DNA from: RGIG3178 sp964533965
Lineage (GTDB): Bacteria > Bacillota > Clostridia > Christensenellales > QAND01
Direction: 5' to 3'
Assembly (NCBI GenBank): GCA_964533965.1
Contig: CAZHNN010000006.1
Span: 1-64,000, forward strand
Length of the DNA: 64,000 nucleotides
Shown: positions 46,919-55,585 of the stretch, in pieces
Numbering within the stretch: position 1 is the first letter of the stretch
How the letters are laid out: the number at the start of each line of letters is the position of its first letter
The notes under the pieces: model-generated
Databases searched by the model: none
Told to the model about the DNA's origin: nothing
Seen by the model: only the letters and a program-made list of their open reading frames with translations
Made by a program: the position numbers and the translations under genes

Positions 46919-48250
46919 TCAAGCCTTGTCCACCAGCACTGTAATCCGCTTTTTTCCCTGGCCGTTATCGGCAAACCGCGCCGCTGCGCGCAAGCCGGGC
47001 GCCCAGATGATCTCATCTCCTGTGAGCAGCACGGGTAGATGATCTCGCAGGCAAAACGGCATGTGGGATTCGATAAACGCATCGCTGAGCTTCTTGCGCC
47101 CATATTCATAGGCGATTGCGTCTCCCTTTTGCCTCGTCCGGATGGAAAGGTCTTCTAATAATAATTCGGTACAAAGCGTCACCGACCAAAGAGCGTTTCT
47201 GCCGCATTGCATGCCATCTTCGACAAAAACGGCAAACGGTCCAAGAAGGCATGTCTCATTTTGCTTGAGGGTCATCGCTTTTGTTTCCGGCTTAAATTGC
47301 CGATAGACCTGCAAATCATGCCCAGCCCGAATAAAAACGTCCTTTTGCAGCTGTACCGTACCGCCGCATTGTACAATTTGTAATGACCGCTGTAAAGTCC
47401 CTTCCTCTAAGTGGAAGATGCCAAGTTCCTCCAACGCCATGCGCACGATGCGCTTCTGCAGTGGGATGGGAAGAGAACCGAGCCTGTCCCGCTGCATCCA
47501 AACAGCAAGGTTCGGAAGGCTCTGATAGTTCAATTTTCCCTTTTCTTCCGCTGCCAGCCCGCACAGATATCCGTCGTCTTCCTGCGCCGCCATTGCGGTT
47601 GATGCAAGAGCACGCTGCACATTGGGGTTGTATTCCATAAGTTCGGGCAACAAGCAATGCCGTATGCGGTTGCGAAGAAAACGCAGGTCCCGGTTGCTTG
47701 CATCGTCGAGATATGTGATTTCATGCTCTTCAATATATCTTTCTATCTTACCGGTAGGAACGAACAGCATGGGGCGGACAAACGGCAGGCGTACCGGTTG
47801 GATGCCCGCAAGTCCTCTCGTGCCGCTGCCGCGCAAAAGATGCATCAGTACGGTTTCCGCCTGATCGCCCTGATGGTGGGCAGTGGCGCACACCGCATTT
47901 TCCGGCATCGCGGAGAGCACATTTACAAAAGCCTCATAACGCAGCCTTCTCGCAGCCATCTCGATGCTTTCGCCGCCCTTTTTATCCCTGTCGATGAACA
48001 GGTCCACAACGGCGAGCGGCACATCGAGCGTTTTGGCAAATTGCTGCACAAGGCGCTGTTCCGCATCGGATTCCTCGCGAAGGTGGTGGTTGACGTGCAC
48101 CGCAGAAAGGCGAAATCCCATCTCCTTGTGCAGCGAATGCAGCACATGCAGCAGCGCCATGGAGTCCCGCCCGCCAGATACGGCAGCCAAAACCGAGCCG
48201 TGCTGAATCATATCGTATTGCAGCAGCGTTTGACGGACCAAATCCCGCAT
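46919..48250 (-). CDS. tilS: tRNA(Ile)-lysidine synthase
   Basis: The 443-residue enzyme modifies the wobble C of the AUA-reading tRNA-Ile to lysidine. The PP-loop ATPase motif is AAVSGGRDSMALL. An HHQGDQAETVLMHLLRGSG segment follows, with C-terminal tRNA-binding domains after it. The start is the ATG with TAAGGAGG at ideal distance; 14 in-frame codons upstream run into the promoter. First gene of tilS-hpt-ftsH. Confidence 0.95.
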   Translation of the reverse strand: MRDLVRQTLLQYDMIQHGSVLAAVSGGRDSMALLHVLHSLHKEMGFRLSAVHVNHHLREESDAEQRLVQQFAKTLDVPLAVVDLFIDRDKKGGESIEMAARRLRYEAFVNVLSAMPENAVCATAHHQGDQAETVLMHLLRGSGTRGLAGIQPVRLPFVRPMLFVPTGKIERYIEEHEITYLDDASNRDLRFLRNRIRHCLLPELMEYNPNVQRALASTAMAAQEDDGYLCGLAAEEKGKLNYQSLPNLAVWMQRDRLGSLPIPLQKRIVRMALEELGIFHLEEGTLQRSLQIVQCGGTVQLQKDVFIRAGHDLQVYRQFKPETKAMTLKQNETCLLGPFAVFVEDGMQCGRNALWSVTLCTELLLEDLSIRTRQKGDAIAYEYGRKKLSDAFIESHMPFCLRDHLPVLLTGDEIIWAPGLRAAARFADNGQGKKRITVLVDKA

Positions 48251-48272
48251 GGATTTCCTCCTTACCAATGTC

Positions 48273-48301
48273 ATTGTACCCATAAGTTTCATTCAGCGCA
48301 A
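48273..48301 (-). promoter_or_regulatory. Promoter of tilS-hpt-ftsH
   Basis: On the minus strand TTGCGC (48296-48301), 17 nt and TACAAT (48273-48278), preceded by GGG. It is 23 nt before the tilS ATG, leaving a very short leader with the ribosome site. Confidence 0.65.
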
Positions 48302-48316
48302 CTTGTGCACAAAAAA

Positions 48317-48352
48317 GCGGAGAATATTGTCGGCTTGCGACAAATTCTCCGC
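48317..48352 (-). terminator. Intrinsic terminator after spoIIE
   Basis: A long imperfect stem (GCGGAGAATATTGTCGG pairing with its near-complement through 48352), followed on the minus strand by six T. It lies 21 nt past the spoIIE stop. Confidence 0.9.
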
Positions 48353-48373
48353 AGATGTATTGCGTTATCGTTA

Positions 48374-50392
48374 TCAGGACTTCCGAACAACCCGCAGCAC
48401 GATCGCCGTCATATCGTCGTACGTGTTGCCCATCTTCTTGAGCGCCATATCCACCAGGGCGTTTGCCGCGCGGCTCTCATCCGGTTCAGAGAGCGCCGCT
48501 GTTAACCACTTCCGCACGTCTTCTCCCTGCATTGCATCGGAAACGCCATCGGACACCATTACGATGCAATCGTTGGGCTTTATCTTGCGCTCCATCACCG
48601 CAGGCTGCACGTTGTCGAGCACACCCATCGGCAATGCGCTCATCTCGATCACCGACAATGCCCCATCGCGCATCAGGAACGAAGGTCCTGCGCAGGTCTT
48701 GATGAACTTTGCCTGCATCTGCTCGGTATCGATCAATAGCAGATCTGCTGCCGCAAACACCTCGCTCTGCCGGAGCGTTAAAAGCTGGTTCACGGTGATG
48801 AGCACCTGGTCTTGGGAGTAGCCCGCTTCAAAATAGCTTTCGATCAGATCCACAGCCATGATGGCGGCTTCGCGCGCCGTCTCGCCGCTGCCCATTCCAT
48901 CGCAAAGGCAAAACAATTCGCGGCCGCCGCTCAATTTGCAGGAACTCACCACATCGCCGCATACCCGCGAATCCTTGCGTTTGGATGTAGCAACCCCGCC
49001 TTTGATGGTAACAGGCTGTACCTTTGCATATTTGAGAATACACTTACGCTTATTGGGGGAATGGCATGCCGACTGCTGCGGTGACATCGGCGCGCCGCAC
49101 GCATCGCTTACCGCCCGCCGTATTGTCGACTGGCACAGGCCTTTGCCTGCGCACCCCTGCATGTCCACGCGCACAAGAAGATTGTCTTTTGTTTTCTGAA
49201 CCGCTACGCCCAATGGCTCAAAGCCACTGAGCATCAGGCGGTGCGCCACCGCCCTTTCCGTTGTGGTATCAAACGTCTCGGCCTTCTCCACGACACGGGC
49301 GGTTCGATGCAGCTCCTGCGCGGCCATATCCAGCTGCCGCTGTGCCATACGCACATTGGGCTTGTCGACATTCTGTATTGCCATGACATGCGATGTCTTT
49401 TCAAACGCCGCTGCCACTGCCTTGATGCGCTGTGAGGCGTCATAGGAGACCATCCGGGCTCTTGCTGTTCCGGCGGATGCAACCTGGTGGCAGACCAGCG
49501 CACACAACATGTCGATATAATGCTGCGGGACAAGAACACAAATAAGCGCAGCTATCATCGCTTCGCCAAGGTGCAACGACAGAGCCGCCGCCTGAAAATA
49601 ATACGTGAACAGGGCGTTTGTAAGCAAGAAGCCCACCGTTGCACCAAATTTTCCAAGCCTGCCGCTTATGCCGCCCAACAGGGCGCAAAGTCCTATGTTG
49701 CTGACGATCTGGATGGAGGCACCGCCGCACAGCGCCGCCATGCATCCTACCGCAATGCCAAAGCACCCGCAGACAGCTGCAGGCACGCAGAGCGAGAGCA
49801 CCATACACATGCTTGCGATGAGGATATGCATCAGGTTTAGCTTCAACACCGTTATTCCGGCGGTTCCCATCACGATGGAACATACCAGCACGCCAAGCGA
49901 AATCGTTTGTGCGCCGGATAAGGGACGCTTGTCCGCGATGCGGGCAAATCCGTCGAGGGCAACAAGGAAAACCTGCCGGAGGATCACGGCAAGAATGGCG
50001 TCCAGGATCGCTATCAGAAACATGTAAGGGCTTTGTAGGCTGTTGAGGACTCCCGTAAGCAAAAATGTAAAGAACAATGTGTTATGCAGTTTCTTTTTGA
50101 GACGGTAGCCGTAAAGGCCCGCGGCCACAGTTGCGATTGACAGGCCCGTTATTGTCCAGGCAGTGATGGCGGACAACCCAAGGTTGGGCAGCAGCAGACC
50201 CAAAGCGCTGCCGAGCGCCGCAAACAGGCCCGCATTTCCTCTTTGGAACAAAGCCGCACAGTATGCTACGGCAAACGGTGCCAGAATGCCCATCACGCGT
50301 ATCTGAATCAGCAGCATACCTGTAACCGCCGAAACGAACATTATGAAGACCGACTCCAACGATAAACCGGCCAAGCGCTGCGCCCTCTGCAT
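48374..50392 (-). CDS. spoIIE: Stage II sporulation protein E (PP2C phosphatase)
   Basis: About 672 residues. The N-terminal half has roughly ten membrane helices, the middle is a cytoplasmic linker, and the C-terminal domain is a PP2C-type phosphatase (FCLCDGMGSGETA and VSDGVSDA with metal-binding aspartates). In sporulating bacteria SpoIIE dephosphorylates SpoIIAA to release sigma-F and acts at the polar septum. It is shorter than the Bacillus protein (about 827). The ATG at 50392 follows GAGGGGG; an ATG 18 nt upstream has no site. Spo0A-box-like heptamers lie just upstream. Confidence 0.93.
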   Translation of the reverse strand: MQRAQRLAGLSLESVFIMFVSAVTGMLLIQIRVMGILAPFAVAYCAALFQRGNAGLFAALGSALGLLLPNLGLSAITAWTITGLSIATVAAGLYGYRLKKKLHNTLFFTFLLTGVLNSLQSPYMFLIAILDAILAVILRQVFLVALDGFARIADKRPLSGAQTISLGVLVCSIVMGTAGITVLKLNLMHILIASMCMVLSLCVPAAVCGCFGIAVGCMAALCGGASIQIVSNIGLCALLGGISGRLGKFGATVGFLLTNALFTYYFQAAALSLHLGEAMIAALICVLVPQHYIDMLCALVCHQVASAGTARARMVSYDASQRIKAVAAAFEKTSHVMAIQNVDKPNVRMAQRQLDMAAQELHRTARVVEKAETFDTTTERAVAHRLMLSGFEPLGVAVQKTKDNLLVRVDMQGCAGKGLCQSTIRRAVSDACGAPMSPQQSACHSPNKRKCILKYAKVQPVTIKGGVATSKRKDSRVCGDVVSSCKLSGGRELFCLCDGMGSGETAREAAIMAVDLIESYFEAGYSQDQVLITVNQLLTLRQSEVFAAADLLLIDTEQMQAKFIKTCAGPSFLMRDGALSVIEMSALPMGVLDNVQPAVMERKIKPNDCIVMVSDGVSDAMQGEDVRKWLTAALSEPDESRAANALVDMALKKMGNTYDDMTAIVLRVVRKS

Positions 50393-50427
50393 GCCCCATA
50401 TCCCCCTCATTTGTTGGTAGAGGGTAT

Positions 50428-50442
50428 TGTCGGCTTGTCGAA
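50428..50442. promoter_or_regulatory. Tandem Spo0A-box-like heptamers upstream of spoIIE
   Basis: TGTCGAA (50436-50442), a perfect 0A box, and TGTCGGC 8 bp away in the same orientation. They sit 36-50 bp upstream of the spoIIE start. In Bacillus spoIIE is activated by Spo0A~P from such boxes. The 296-nt gap to the divergent DMT gene holds nothing else I can support. Confidence 0.5.
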
Positions 50443-50706
50443 TAAATCGGTGATCTATTCAATATTGGCAAATGCCCATTCTGAAACATCTTTTGCTTTT
50501 GTTCGCAGAAAACGAATGCAGACGCCGCAATACCGCATTATGAGAATACACATTCCGAATCGGTAATGCCTATTGTAACAACCCCTTTGCGCGGTTTTCG
50601 TCGCTTGTCGGAGCATCCCCAGGATACGTCAAGATCCGCCAAATCTTGTGAAAACATACGCATCAGACTGCTTTTTACCGTTCATACTAGCCGGGAGGTG
50701 ATGCAT

Positions 50707-51144
50707 TTGATCGGTCTTCTCATGAGCATCCTTGCGGGTGCCGCCATGAGCGTGCAGGGCGTGATGAACACGCGCCTTGGCGAGCGTATCGGGTTGTATG
50801 GTTCCAATGCCTTTGTGCAGGGAACGGCATTTCTGCTTTCCCTGATTGCGTTGTGGATCGCAGGAAAAGGAAATTTGAAAGAGCTGCCCAATGTCAGCAA
50901 GATATATTGGCTGGGCGGTGCGATTGGCCTTGTAATCACGCTGTCCGTGATGGTGGGCATCAAACAGCTTGGCCCCACCCTTGCCGTTTCCGTCATATTG
51001 ATCGCACAGCTGCTTATAGCGGCGCTTATCGATGCCTTTGGATTGCTGGGAGCGGAAAAAGTGCCTTTTCATTTTGGAAAATATATTGGGCTGGTTCTGA
51101 TGATAGCGGGGGTCATCGCATTCAAGCGCGATCCCCGTACGTAG
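50707..51144 (+). CDS. Small DMT-family transporter (DUF606/YdcZ-like)
   Basis: A 145-residue protein with about five membrane helices of the DUF606/YdcZ group: SILAGAAMSVQGVMNTRLGE at the start and GLVLMIAGVIAFKR at the end. These are half-size members of the drug/metabolite transporter superfamily; the substrate is unknown. The start is placed at TTG 50707 because GGAGGTGAT, a near-perfect anti-SD match, lies 7 nt before it. The ATG at 50701 lies inside that site. Confidence 0.8.
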   Translation: MIGLLMSILAGAAMSVQGVMNTRLGERIGLYGSNAFVQGTAFLLSLIALWIAGKGNLKELPNVSKIYWLGGAIGLVITLSVMVGIKQLGPTLAVSVILIAQLLIAALIDAFGLLGAEKVPFHFGKYIGLVLMIAGVIAFKRDPRT

Positions 51145-51173
51145 CAGGGCCATAGCCAAATATCCGCAAACAA

Positions 51174-51195
51174 AAAGCGGGGCATGCCCCGCTTT
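51174..51195. terminator. Bidirectional terminator
   Basis: A 9-bp stem AAAGCGGGG / CCCCGCTTT with a 4-nt loop, between the DMT gene (ends 51144) and the lipoprotein gene on the other strand (ends 51213). A T-rich stretch follows on plus and an A-run flanks it on the other side. Confidence 0.85.
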
Positions 51196-51212
51196 GATGT
51201 GTTTTTTGCTGT

Positions 51213-51941
51213 TTATTGGGCGTTTGTATCTGTGCCCGTATCCGTTTCGTCCCCTTCGATGTAGAGCGTGATGCCCCGTACCTTGTTGTTTTCCATCTGA
51301 TAAGACAGGCTGTAATACAGCTTCCAGGCTTTTGCATCCTTGAGCTCGCACCAGCCGTATTCCAACGTATCATAGTCGTAAAAGCCACCCTTGGGAATAA
51401 ACCGCCCGCCGACGAACGCCCAGTCGGCAATCCAGCTTTCATCCGCCTCCGCCTTCAGGTCCTTGATGGTATACATCGTATTGTCGGTTCCCTTGCGAAG
51501 ATAGCTTGCAAGCACCTTCTCTTTGCTATCGCCGATGTTTACGCCGCGTATCGCGGGGATGCCATACTCCTTGCTGGTCCACTCGATGCCGGTCACCGTG
51601 GCGGCAAGGGCCTTGACCTCGTCCGGCAACGTTGTGGCTTCTCCGTCGGAATCCCCGCCAATGGTGCCATCCTTCGTCAAAACGCAGACGATGAGGTTTC
51701 CGCCTTTGCTCTGTATGGTCAGCTGCGTCTGCTTCGCCTCGTTTCCAAGGTACGCCCAGCTGTAATTTTCCGGTTTGATTGCATTGATATAATCGGCCAC
51801 CGTATTCTTGCCCGTAAGGATTGCGCTGACATCCTGCGCGGAAAACGGTTCGGTGCTCTGCTTTGTGGCTTGTTGCCTTGAGCATCCAAAGAGTAAACCC
51901 GCGAATAGTACCAAGGCGATCCATCGATATACTCGTTTCAT
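51213..51941 (-). CDS. Lipoprotein of unknown function
   Basis: 242 residues. A lipoprotein signal (MKRVYRWIALVLFAGLLFG before C20) predicts export and lipid anchoring. The body has no motif I recognise; it ends in a D/T-rich tail (GDETDTGTDT). A short segment GVNIGDSKEKVLASY resembles the repeated GxSxxEVxxxLG unit of Firmicutes surface lipoproteins. GGGGTCG precedes the ATG. Confidence 0.75.
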   Translation of the reverse strand: MKRVYRWIALVLFAGLLFGCSRQQATKQSTEPFSAQDVSAILTGKNTVADYINAIKPENYSWAYLGNEAKQTQLTIQSKGGNLIVCVLTKDGTIGGDSDGEATTLPDEVKALAATVTGIEWTSKEYGIPAIRGVNIGDSKEKVLASYLRKGTDNTMYTIKDLKAEADESWIADWAFVGGRFIPKGGFYDYDTLEYGWCELKDAKAWKLYYSLSYQMENNKVRGITLYIEGDETDTGTDTNAQ

Positions 51942-52082
51942 GCAACGACCCCTTTCGATGCAATTACGTTAGCACACCGCGCCAAACTCTGCAACCCGAA
52001 TCGGGATTTGAGCTTGATAATGCCCAGCGTTACGCAGAGATAGAAACGCGCTTTGCGAAATGAGTCTATTTCTCTAAGCAAA

Positions 52083-52106
52083 AAGCGCAGACTATTGTCT
52101 GCGCTT
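52083..52106 (-). terminator. Intrinsic terminator of the paired lipoprotein genes
   Basis: A perfect 10-bp stem (52083-52092 with 52097-52106) with a 4-nt loop, then TTTTTG on the minus strand. It lies 26 nt past the last stop. Confidence 0.9.
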
Positions 52107-52131
52107 ATGGCACTTAGTAATATACGAAGCC

Positions 52132-52524
52132 TTATTGCCGTTTGAAGGTTGCGCCGTCCAAAACCAGCGTATCATCACTGACCTGGTACGAATACGATTT
52201 TACTTCGCTGTACCCGATGGAGGCAAGCGAAACGGAGATCCGCACTTCTTTGTCGCTTAAGACTTCATACTTGATGTCCGCTAGCGATGTCATTTGCCTG
52301 GCAAACGCCGCATCGGACTCGGACAGACCAGCGCTGTTAAAATCCACGTCTATCGCGAGCTTCCCCTTTTGAAAGGTCAGACTATAGGGAACCTTTATCC
52401 CATCCGTCACGGCCGTGTCGCCGGAGACGTATTTCCAAGTCCCTTCAATGCCCTTTTTGCCACATGAGGCCAGCGTTGCCACCATCACTATCGCAAGGGC
52501 TATGGCTGCGATTTTCCGCTTCAT
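52132..52524 (-). CDS. Small lipoprotein, paralogue of its neighbour (copy B)
   Basis: 130 residues. Lipoprotein signal MKRKIAAIALAIVMVATLAS before C20. The mature part starts GKKGIEGTWKYVSGD and ends DDTLVLDGATFKRQ, a compact beta-sandwich or lipocalin-like pattern. The neighbour at 52559-52945 has the same plan (NPIEGKWKYVSGE at the start, NKLTFDGAVFQKQ at the end), so the pair arose by duplication. The function is unknown. AGGAC lies 8 nt before the chosen ATG. Confidence 0.78.
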   Translation of the reverse strand: MKRKIAAIALAIVMVATLASCGKKGIEGTWKYVSGDTAVTDGIKVPYSLTFQKGKLAIDVDFNSAGLSESDAAFARQMTSLADIKYEVLSDKEVRISVSLASIGYSEVKSYSYQVSDDTLVLDGATFKRQ

Positions 52525-52558
52525 CGAACGGGTCCTGCCTGAGCTCTTCGGATTTTTC

Positions 52559-52945
52559 CTACTGCTTCTGGAAAACAGCGCCGTCAAAGGTCAGCTTGTT
52601 GCCTTCGATCTTGTACTGTACGGTCTGTGTCTGCGTCTGGCCCATGAAGGAGACCGTCATTTCGATTTCTGTGGCGCTCTTGATCTTATAGGTGATCGTG
52701 ATCGCCTTCATCATGGCTTGCGCAGCGGTAAGAGCTTCGCCTGTCAACCCCATCTTGGAGAAGTCGATATCGAACGTCATTTTGCCGCCGGCGAACGTAA
52801 TGCTAAAGTTTTCGCCATATTGGGAAAGCGCCTCCGCTTCGCCCGAGACATACTTCCATTTTCCCTCAATGGGATTTTTGCTGCAGGCGGACAGCGTCAG
52901 CACCATCAATGCCGCAAGAATGACAAGAAAAACCTTCTTTTTCAT
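52559..52945 (-). CDS. Small lipoprotein, paralogue of its neighbour (copy A)
   Basis: 128 residues. Lipoprotein signal MKKKVFLVILAALMVLTLSA before C21. The mature domain has the same framework as copy B. The two are about 34 nt apart and share one promoter and terminator. GGGGG lies upstream of the ATG. An extracellular small-ligand or envelope role is possible but unsupported. Confidence 0.8.
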   Translation of the reverse strand: MKKKVFLVILAALMVLTLSACSKNPIEGKWKYVSGEAEALSQYGENFSITFAGGKMTFDIDFSKMGLTGEALTAAQAMMKAITITYKIKSATEIEMTVSFMGQTQTQTVQYKIEGNKLTFDGAVFQKQ

Positions 52946-53011
52946 GGTAGAACCCCCATCACAGAATGATACGAACCGTGCTCAAAGGCATACAATTCGC
53001 CCGATATCAGT

Positions 53012-53040
53012 ATTATGTCATCTCTTAACGTTGTTTGCAA
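53012..53040 (-). promoter_or_regulatory. Promoter of the paired lipoprotein genes
   Basis: On the minus strand TTGCAA (53035-53040), 17 nt and CATAAT (53012-53017), about 65 nt before the first ATG. Confidence 0.6.
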
Positions 53041-53096
53041 GGTTTCCTTATCGCGAATTGTAGAAAATGAGCGGCTTTAAAACAGCAATAACAGGA

Positions 53097-53118
53097 TGGG
53101 GCACAATGCTGTGCCCCA
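53097..53118 (-). terminator. Hairpin at the end of the fatty-acid operon
   Basis: A perfect 9-bp stem TGGGGCACA / TGTGCCCCA with a 4-nt loop, 29 nt past fabZ. No U-run follows on the minus strand, so termination may be factor-assisted or the hairpin may protect the mRNA 3' end. Confidence 0.6.
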
Positions 53119-53146
53119 CATAGGATGCATTCTCTATGGATTTCTG

Positions 53147-53578
53147 TTAAGCAGGATCGCTGATGGAAAATACGAACTCGCAGCTCGCTACGATCTTGTC
53201 GCCTACATATGCGTTGCCTTCGCCGATGCCGATGTTGTCTTTTAGCGTGCCGATGATGGCTTCCAGCTTCAATACATCACCGGGAACAACCTTGGTGTAG
53301 AAGCGCGCATTCTTGATCTTGCCAAGAAAGGCTATCTTGCCCTTCATGTGCTCGAGCGACAAAACGGTGATGCCGCCCAATTGCGCCATTGCTTCGAGGA
53401 TCAGCACGCCCGGCATGACCTTCTGCTCCGCAAAGTGCCCCATAAAATACCATTCGTTGCCGCTGACTGCCTTGACACCTATGGCCTTGACGCCGGATTC
53501 CAGTTCATCCACGCGATCCACCATCAAAAACGGTTCCCGATGCGGCAGAATTTTTTTGATGTCCTCAATTCCCAACAT
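53147..53578 (-). CDS. fabZ: 3-hydroxyacyl-ACP dehydratase FabZ
   Basis: The 143-residue hotdog-fold enzyme dehydrates 3-hydroxyacyl-ACP in elongation. The catalytic histidine lies in LPHREPFLMVDRV-type sequence, and the partner glutamate in GHFAEQKVMPGVLILEAMAQ. It is the last gene of the operon. No FabA or FabM is visible, so the route to unsaturated acids is not in this window. Confidence 0.97.
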   Translation of the reverse strand: MLGIEDIKKILPHREPFLMVDRVDELESGVKAIGVKAVSGNEWYFMGHFAEQKVMPGVLILEAMAQLGGITVLSLEHMKGKIAFLGKIKNARFYTKVVPGDVLKLEAIIGTLKDNIGIGEGNAYVGDKIVASCEFVFSISDPA

Positions 53579-53593
53579 GTTGAACCCTAACCC

Positions 53594-54826
53594 CTATCCT
53601 TTTTTGATGATAAGAGAGCTGTTGTGCCCTCCGAAACCAAATGCGTTTGACATCGCATAAGCCGAGTTGAATTCCTTGGCCTTGCCCTTCACATAGTCAA
53701 GCCGGCAATTTTCCCCTTCGTTCTCAAGGCCGATGGTGGGAGGGGCGATCCCGGAATTCGCCGCAAAGGCGGCGATGATCGCTTCAAAGGCGCCCGCTGC
53801 GCCTAACATATGCCCCGTCATGGACTTGGTCGAGCTGACCAGAACATTTTTGGCATGATCTCCAAAGCAGCGCTCGATCGCCACGCTTTCGCTGGCATCG
53901 TTGGGCGGTGTGCCCGTGCCGTGCGCATTGATGTATCCGATGTCTTCCGGCTGTATCCCTGCGTCTTCTATCGCAAGACGCATCGCCTGAGCGGCGTAGA
54001 GACCTTCGGGTATCGGGGCTGTTATATGGTAGGCATCGCACGTCTGTGCATAGCCCGCAAATTCGGCAAGGATATTCGCACCGCGCTCCTTGGCGTGCTC
54101 TTCGCTCTCCAGCAACATGAACCCTGCGCCTTCAGCCATGACAAAGCCCTGGCGGTCCTTATCAAACGGGATGCAGGCACGTTTCGGGTCAGCGCTTTCG
54201 GTCAGCGCTGTCATTTGGTGGAAGCCCTGTATGGACAACTCCGTGATCGCGGCTTCTGCGCCGCCAACGAGCACCGCGTCCATACGCCCTTCCTTTACGG
54301 CGTAATACGCCTGCCCAAGTGCATCGGAACCCGAAGCACAGGCTGTCACAACGCTGTAACAAGGACCGTGCAGCCCGAGTCGCATCGCAATGAGGCCCGG
54401 TGTGGTATTGATGATGGCTTTTGGAATAAACAGGGCGGATACGCTTCTTGGACCGTTGTGGATCAATTCATCATGCTGCTCGCAGATGACGTCAATGCCG
54501 CCCATGCCGCTGCCCATGATTACGCCTACGCGCGAAGCATTAAAGCCCGATGATTCCATCTTGCTCTGATTCCACGCCTGGAGCGCCGCCACGATCGCGA
54601 ACTGCGTGAACCGTGCCATGCGCTTGGCTTCACGTCCGGTTATGTAGCCCGTCATATCCAGGTTTTTCACTTCGCCCGCCACATGGATGCCGGTGCGCTC
54701 CACATCGAAGCTCGTGGCGTGGTCGATGCCGAGCGTTCCATTGACAGCAGCCTTAAACGATTCCTCCGCGCTGTGTCCTATGGGCGAAACGGCTCCCATT
54801 CCGGTGATACACACCTTGTGCTGCAT
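53594..54826 (-). CDS. fabF: 3-oxoacyl-ACP synthase II
   Basis: The 410-residue condensing enzyme elongates acyl-ACP with malonyl-ACP. The Cys-His-His triad is visible in ACASGSDALG, INAHGTGTPPND and KSMTGHMLGAAGA. The start at MQHKVCITGMGAVSPIG follows AAGGGAAGGATT; an in-frame upstream extension overlaps fabG and has no site. Confidence 0.97.
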   Translation of the reverse strand: MQHKVCITGMGAVSPIGHSAEESFKAAVNGTLGIDHATSFDVERTGIHVAGEVKNLDMTGYITGREAKRMARFTQFAIVAALQAWNQSKMESSGFNASRVGVIMGSGMGGIDVICEQHDELIHNGPRSVSALFIPKAIINTTPGLIAMRLGLHGPCYSVVTACASGSDALGQAYYAVKEGRMDAVLVGGAEAAITELSIQGFHQMTALTESADPKRACIPFDKDRQGFVMAEGAGFMLLESEEHAKERGANILAEFAGYAQTCDAYHITAPIPEGLYAAQAMRLAIEDAGIQPEDIGYINAHGTGTPPNDASESVAIERCFGDHAKNVLVSSTKSMTGHMLGAAGAFEAIIAAFAANSGIAPPTIGLENEGENCRLDYVKGKAKEFNSAYAMSNAFGFGGHNSSLIIKKG

Positions 54827-54843
54827 AATCCTTCCCCTTTCCC

Positions 54844-55584
54844 TTATCCCTGCATGGTCATGCCGCCGTCCACCACCAGCACCTGGCCGGTGATGTAAGA
54901 GGCGTGATCGCTGCATAAAAAGCCAACCATATGGGCGATTTCTTCCGGCTTGCCAAAGCGGTTGAGCGGAATCGCCTGTTTCATTTTTAGTTTGATGTCA
55001 TCGGAGAGCTTGTCGGTCATTGCCGTCTCGATAAAACCCGGTGCGATCGCGTTTACGCAAATGCTGCGTGAAGCCACTTCCCGCGCGCACGATTTCGTCA
55101 TGCCGATCATGCCCGCCTTAGCCGCAGCATAGTTCCCCTGCCCCGCGTTGCCCATGAGTCCCACAACGGAGGAGATGTTCACGATGCGCCCTTTGCGGGC
55201 CTTCAAGAGTACCGGCAACGCCGCACGCATCATGTAGAAGCAGCTGTCCAGATTGGTTTTCATCACACCATGGTATTGATCGTCGGTCATGCGCATCAAC
55301 AGTCCGTCATCCGCAATGCCGGCGTTGTTCACAAGCGCGTACAGCGAGCCAAGTTCGGCAACGCATTGGTCAACAAGCTTTTGGCACTGCGAGGGATCTT
55401 TTAAATCCGCCGTGAAGACAGCGGCATTCTGCCCCAATGCCTGCACCTGCTGCGCGATCTCTTGCGCCGCAGCCACATTGCTGTTGCAATGGATCGCAAT
55501 GTCAAATCCGTTTCCGGCAAGCTCAAGGCAAATAGCCTTTCCGATGCCGCCGGACGCGCCCGTAACCAAAGCTGTCAGACCCAT
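54844..55584 (-). CDS. fabG: 3-oxoacyl-ACP reductase
   Basis: A 246-residue short-chain dehydrogenase using NADPH. The cofactor motif is TGASGGIGKAI. Catalytic S-Y-K lie in NISSVVGLMGNAGQGNYAAAK. The ATG at 55584 has AGGGTGATTGAC before it, next to the fabD stop. Confidence 0.97.
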   Translation of the reverse strand: MGLTALVTGASGGIGKAICLELAGNGFDIAIHCNSNVAAAQEIAQQVQALGQNAAVFTADLKDPSQCQKLVDQCVAELGSLYALVNNAGIADDGLLMRMTDDQYHGVMKTNLDSCFYMMRAALPVLLKARKGRIVNISSVVGLMGNAGQGNYAAAKAGMIGMTKSCAREVASRSICVNAIAPGFIETAMTDKLSDDIKLKMKQAIPLNRFGKPEEIAHMVGFLCSDHASYITGQVLVVDGGMTMQG

Positions 55585-55585
55585 G

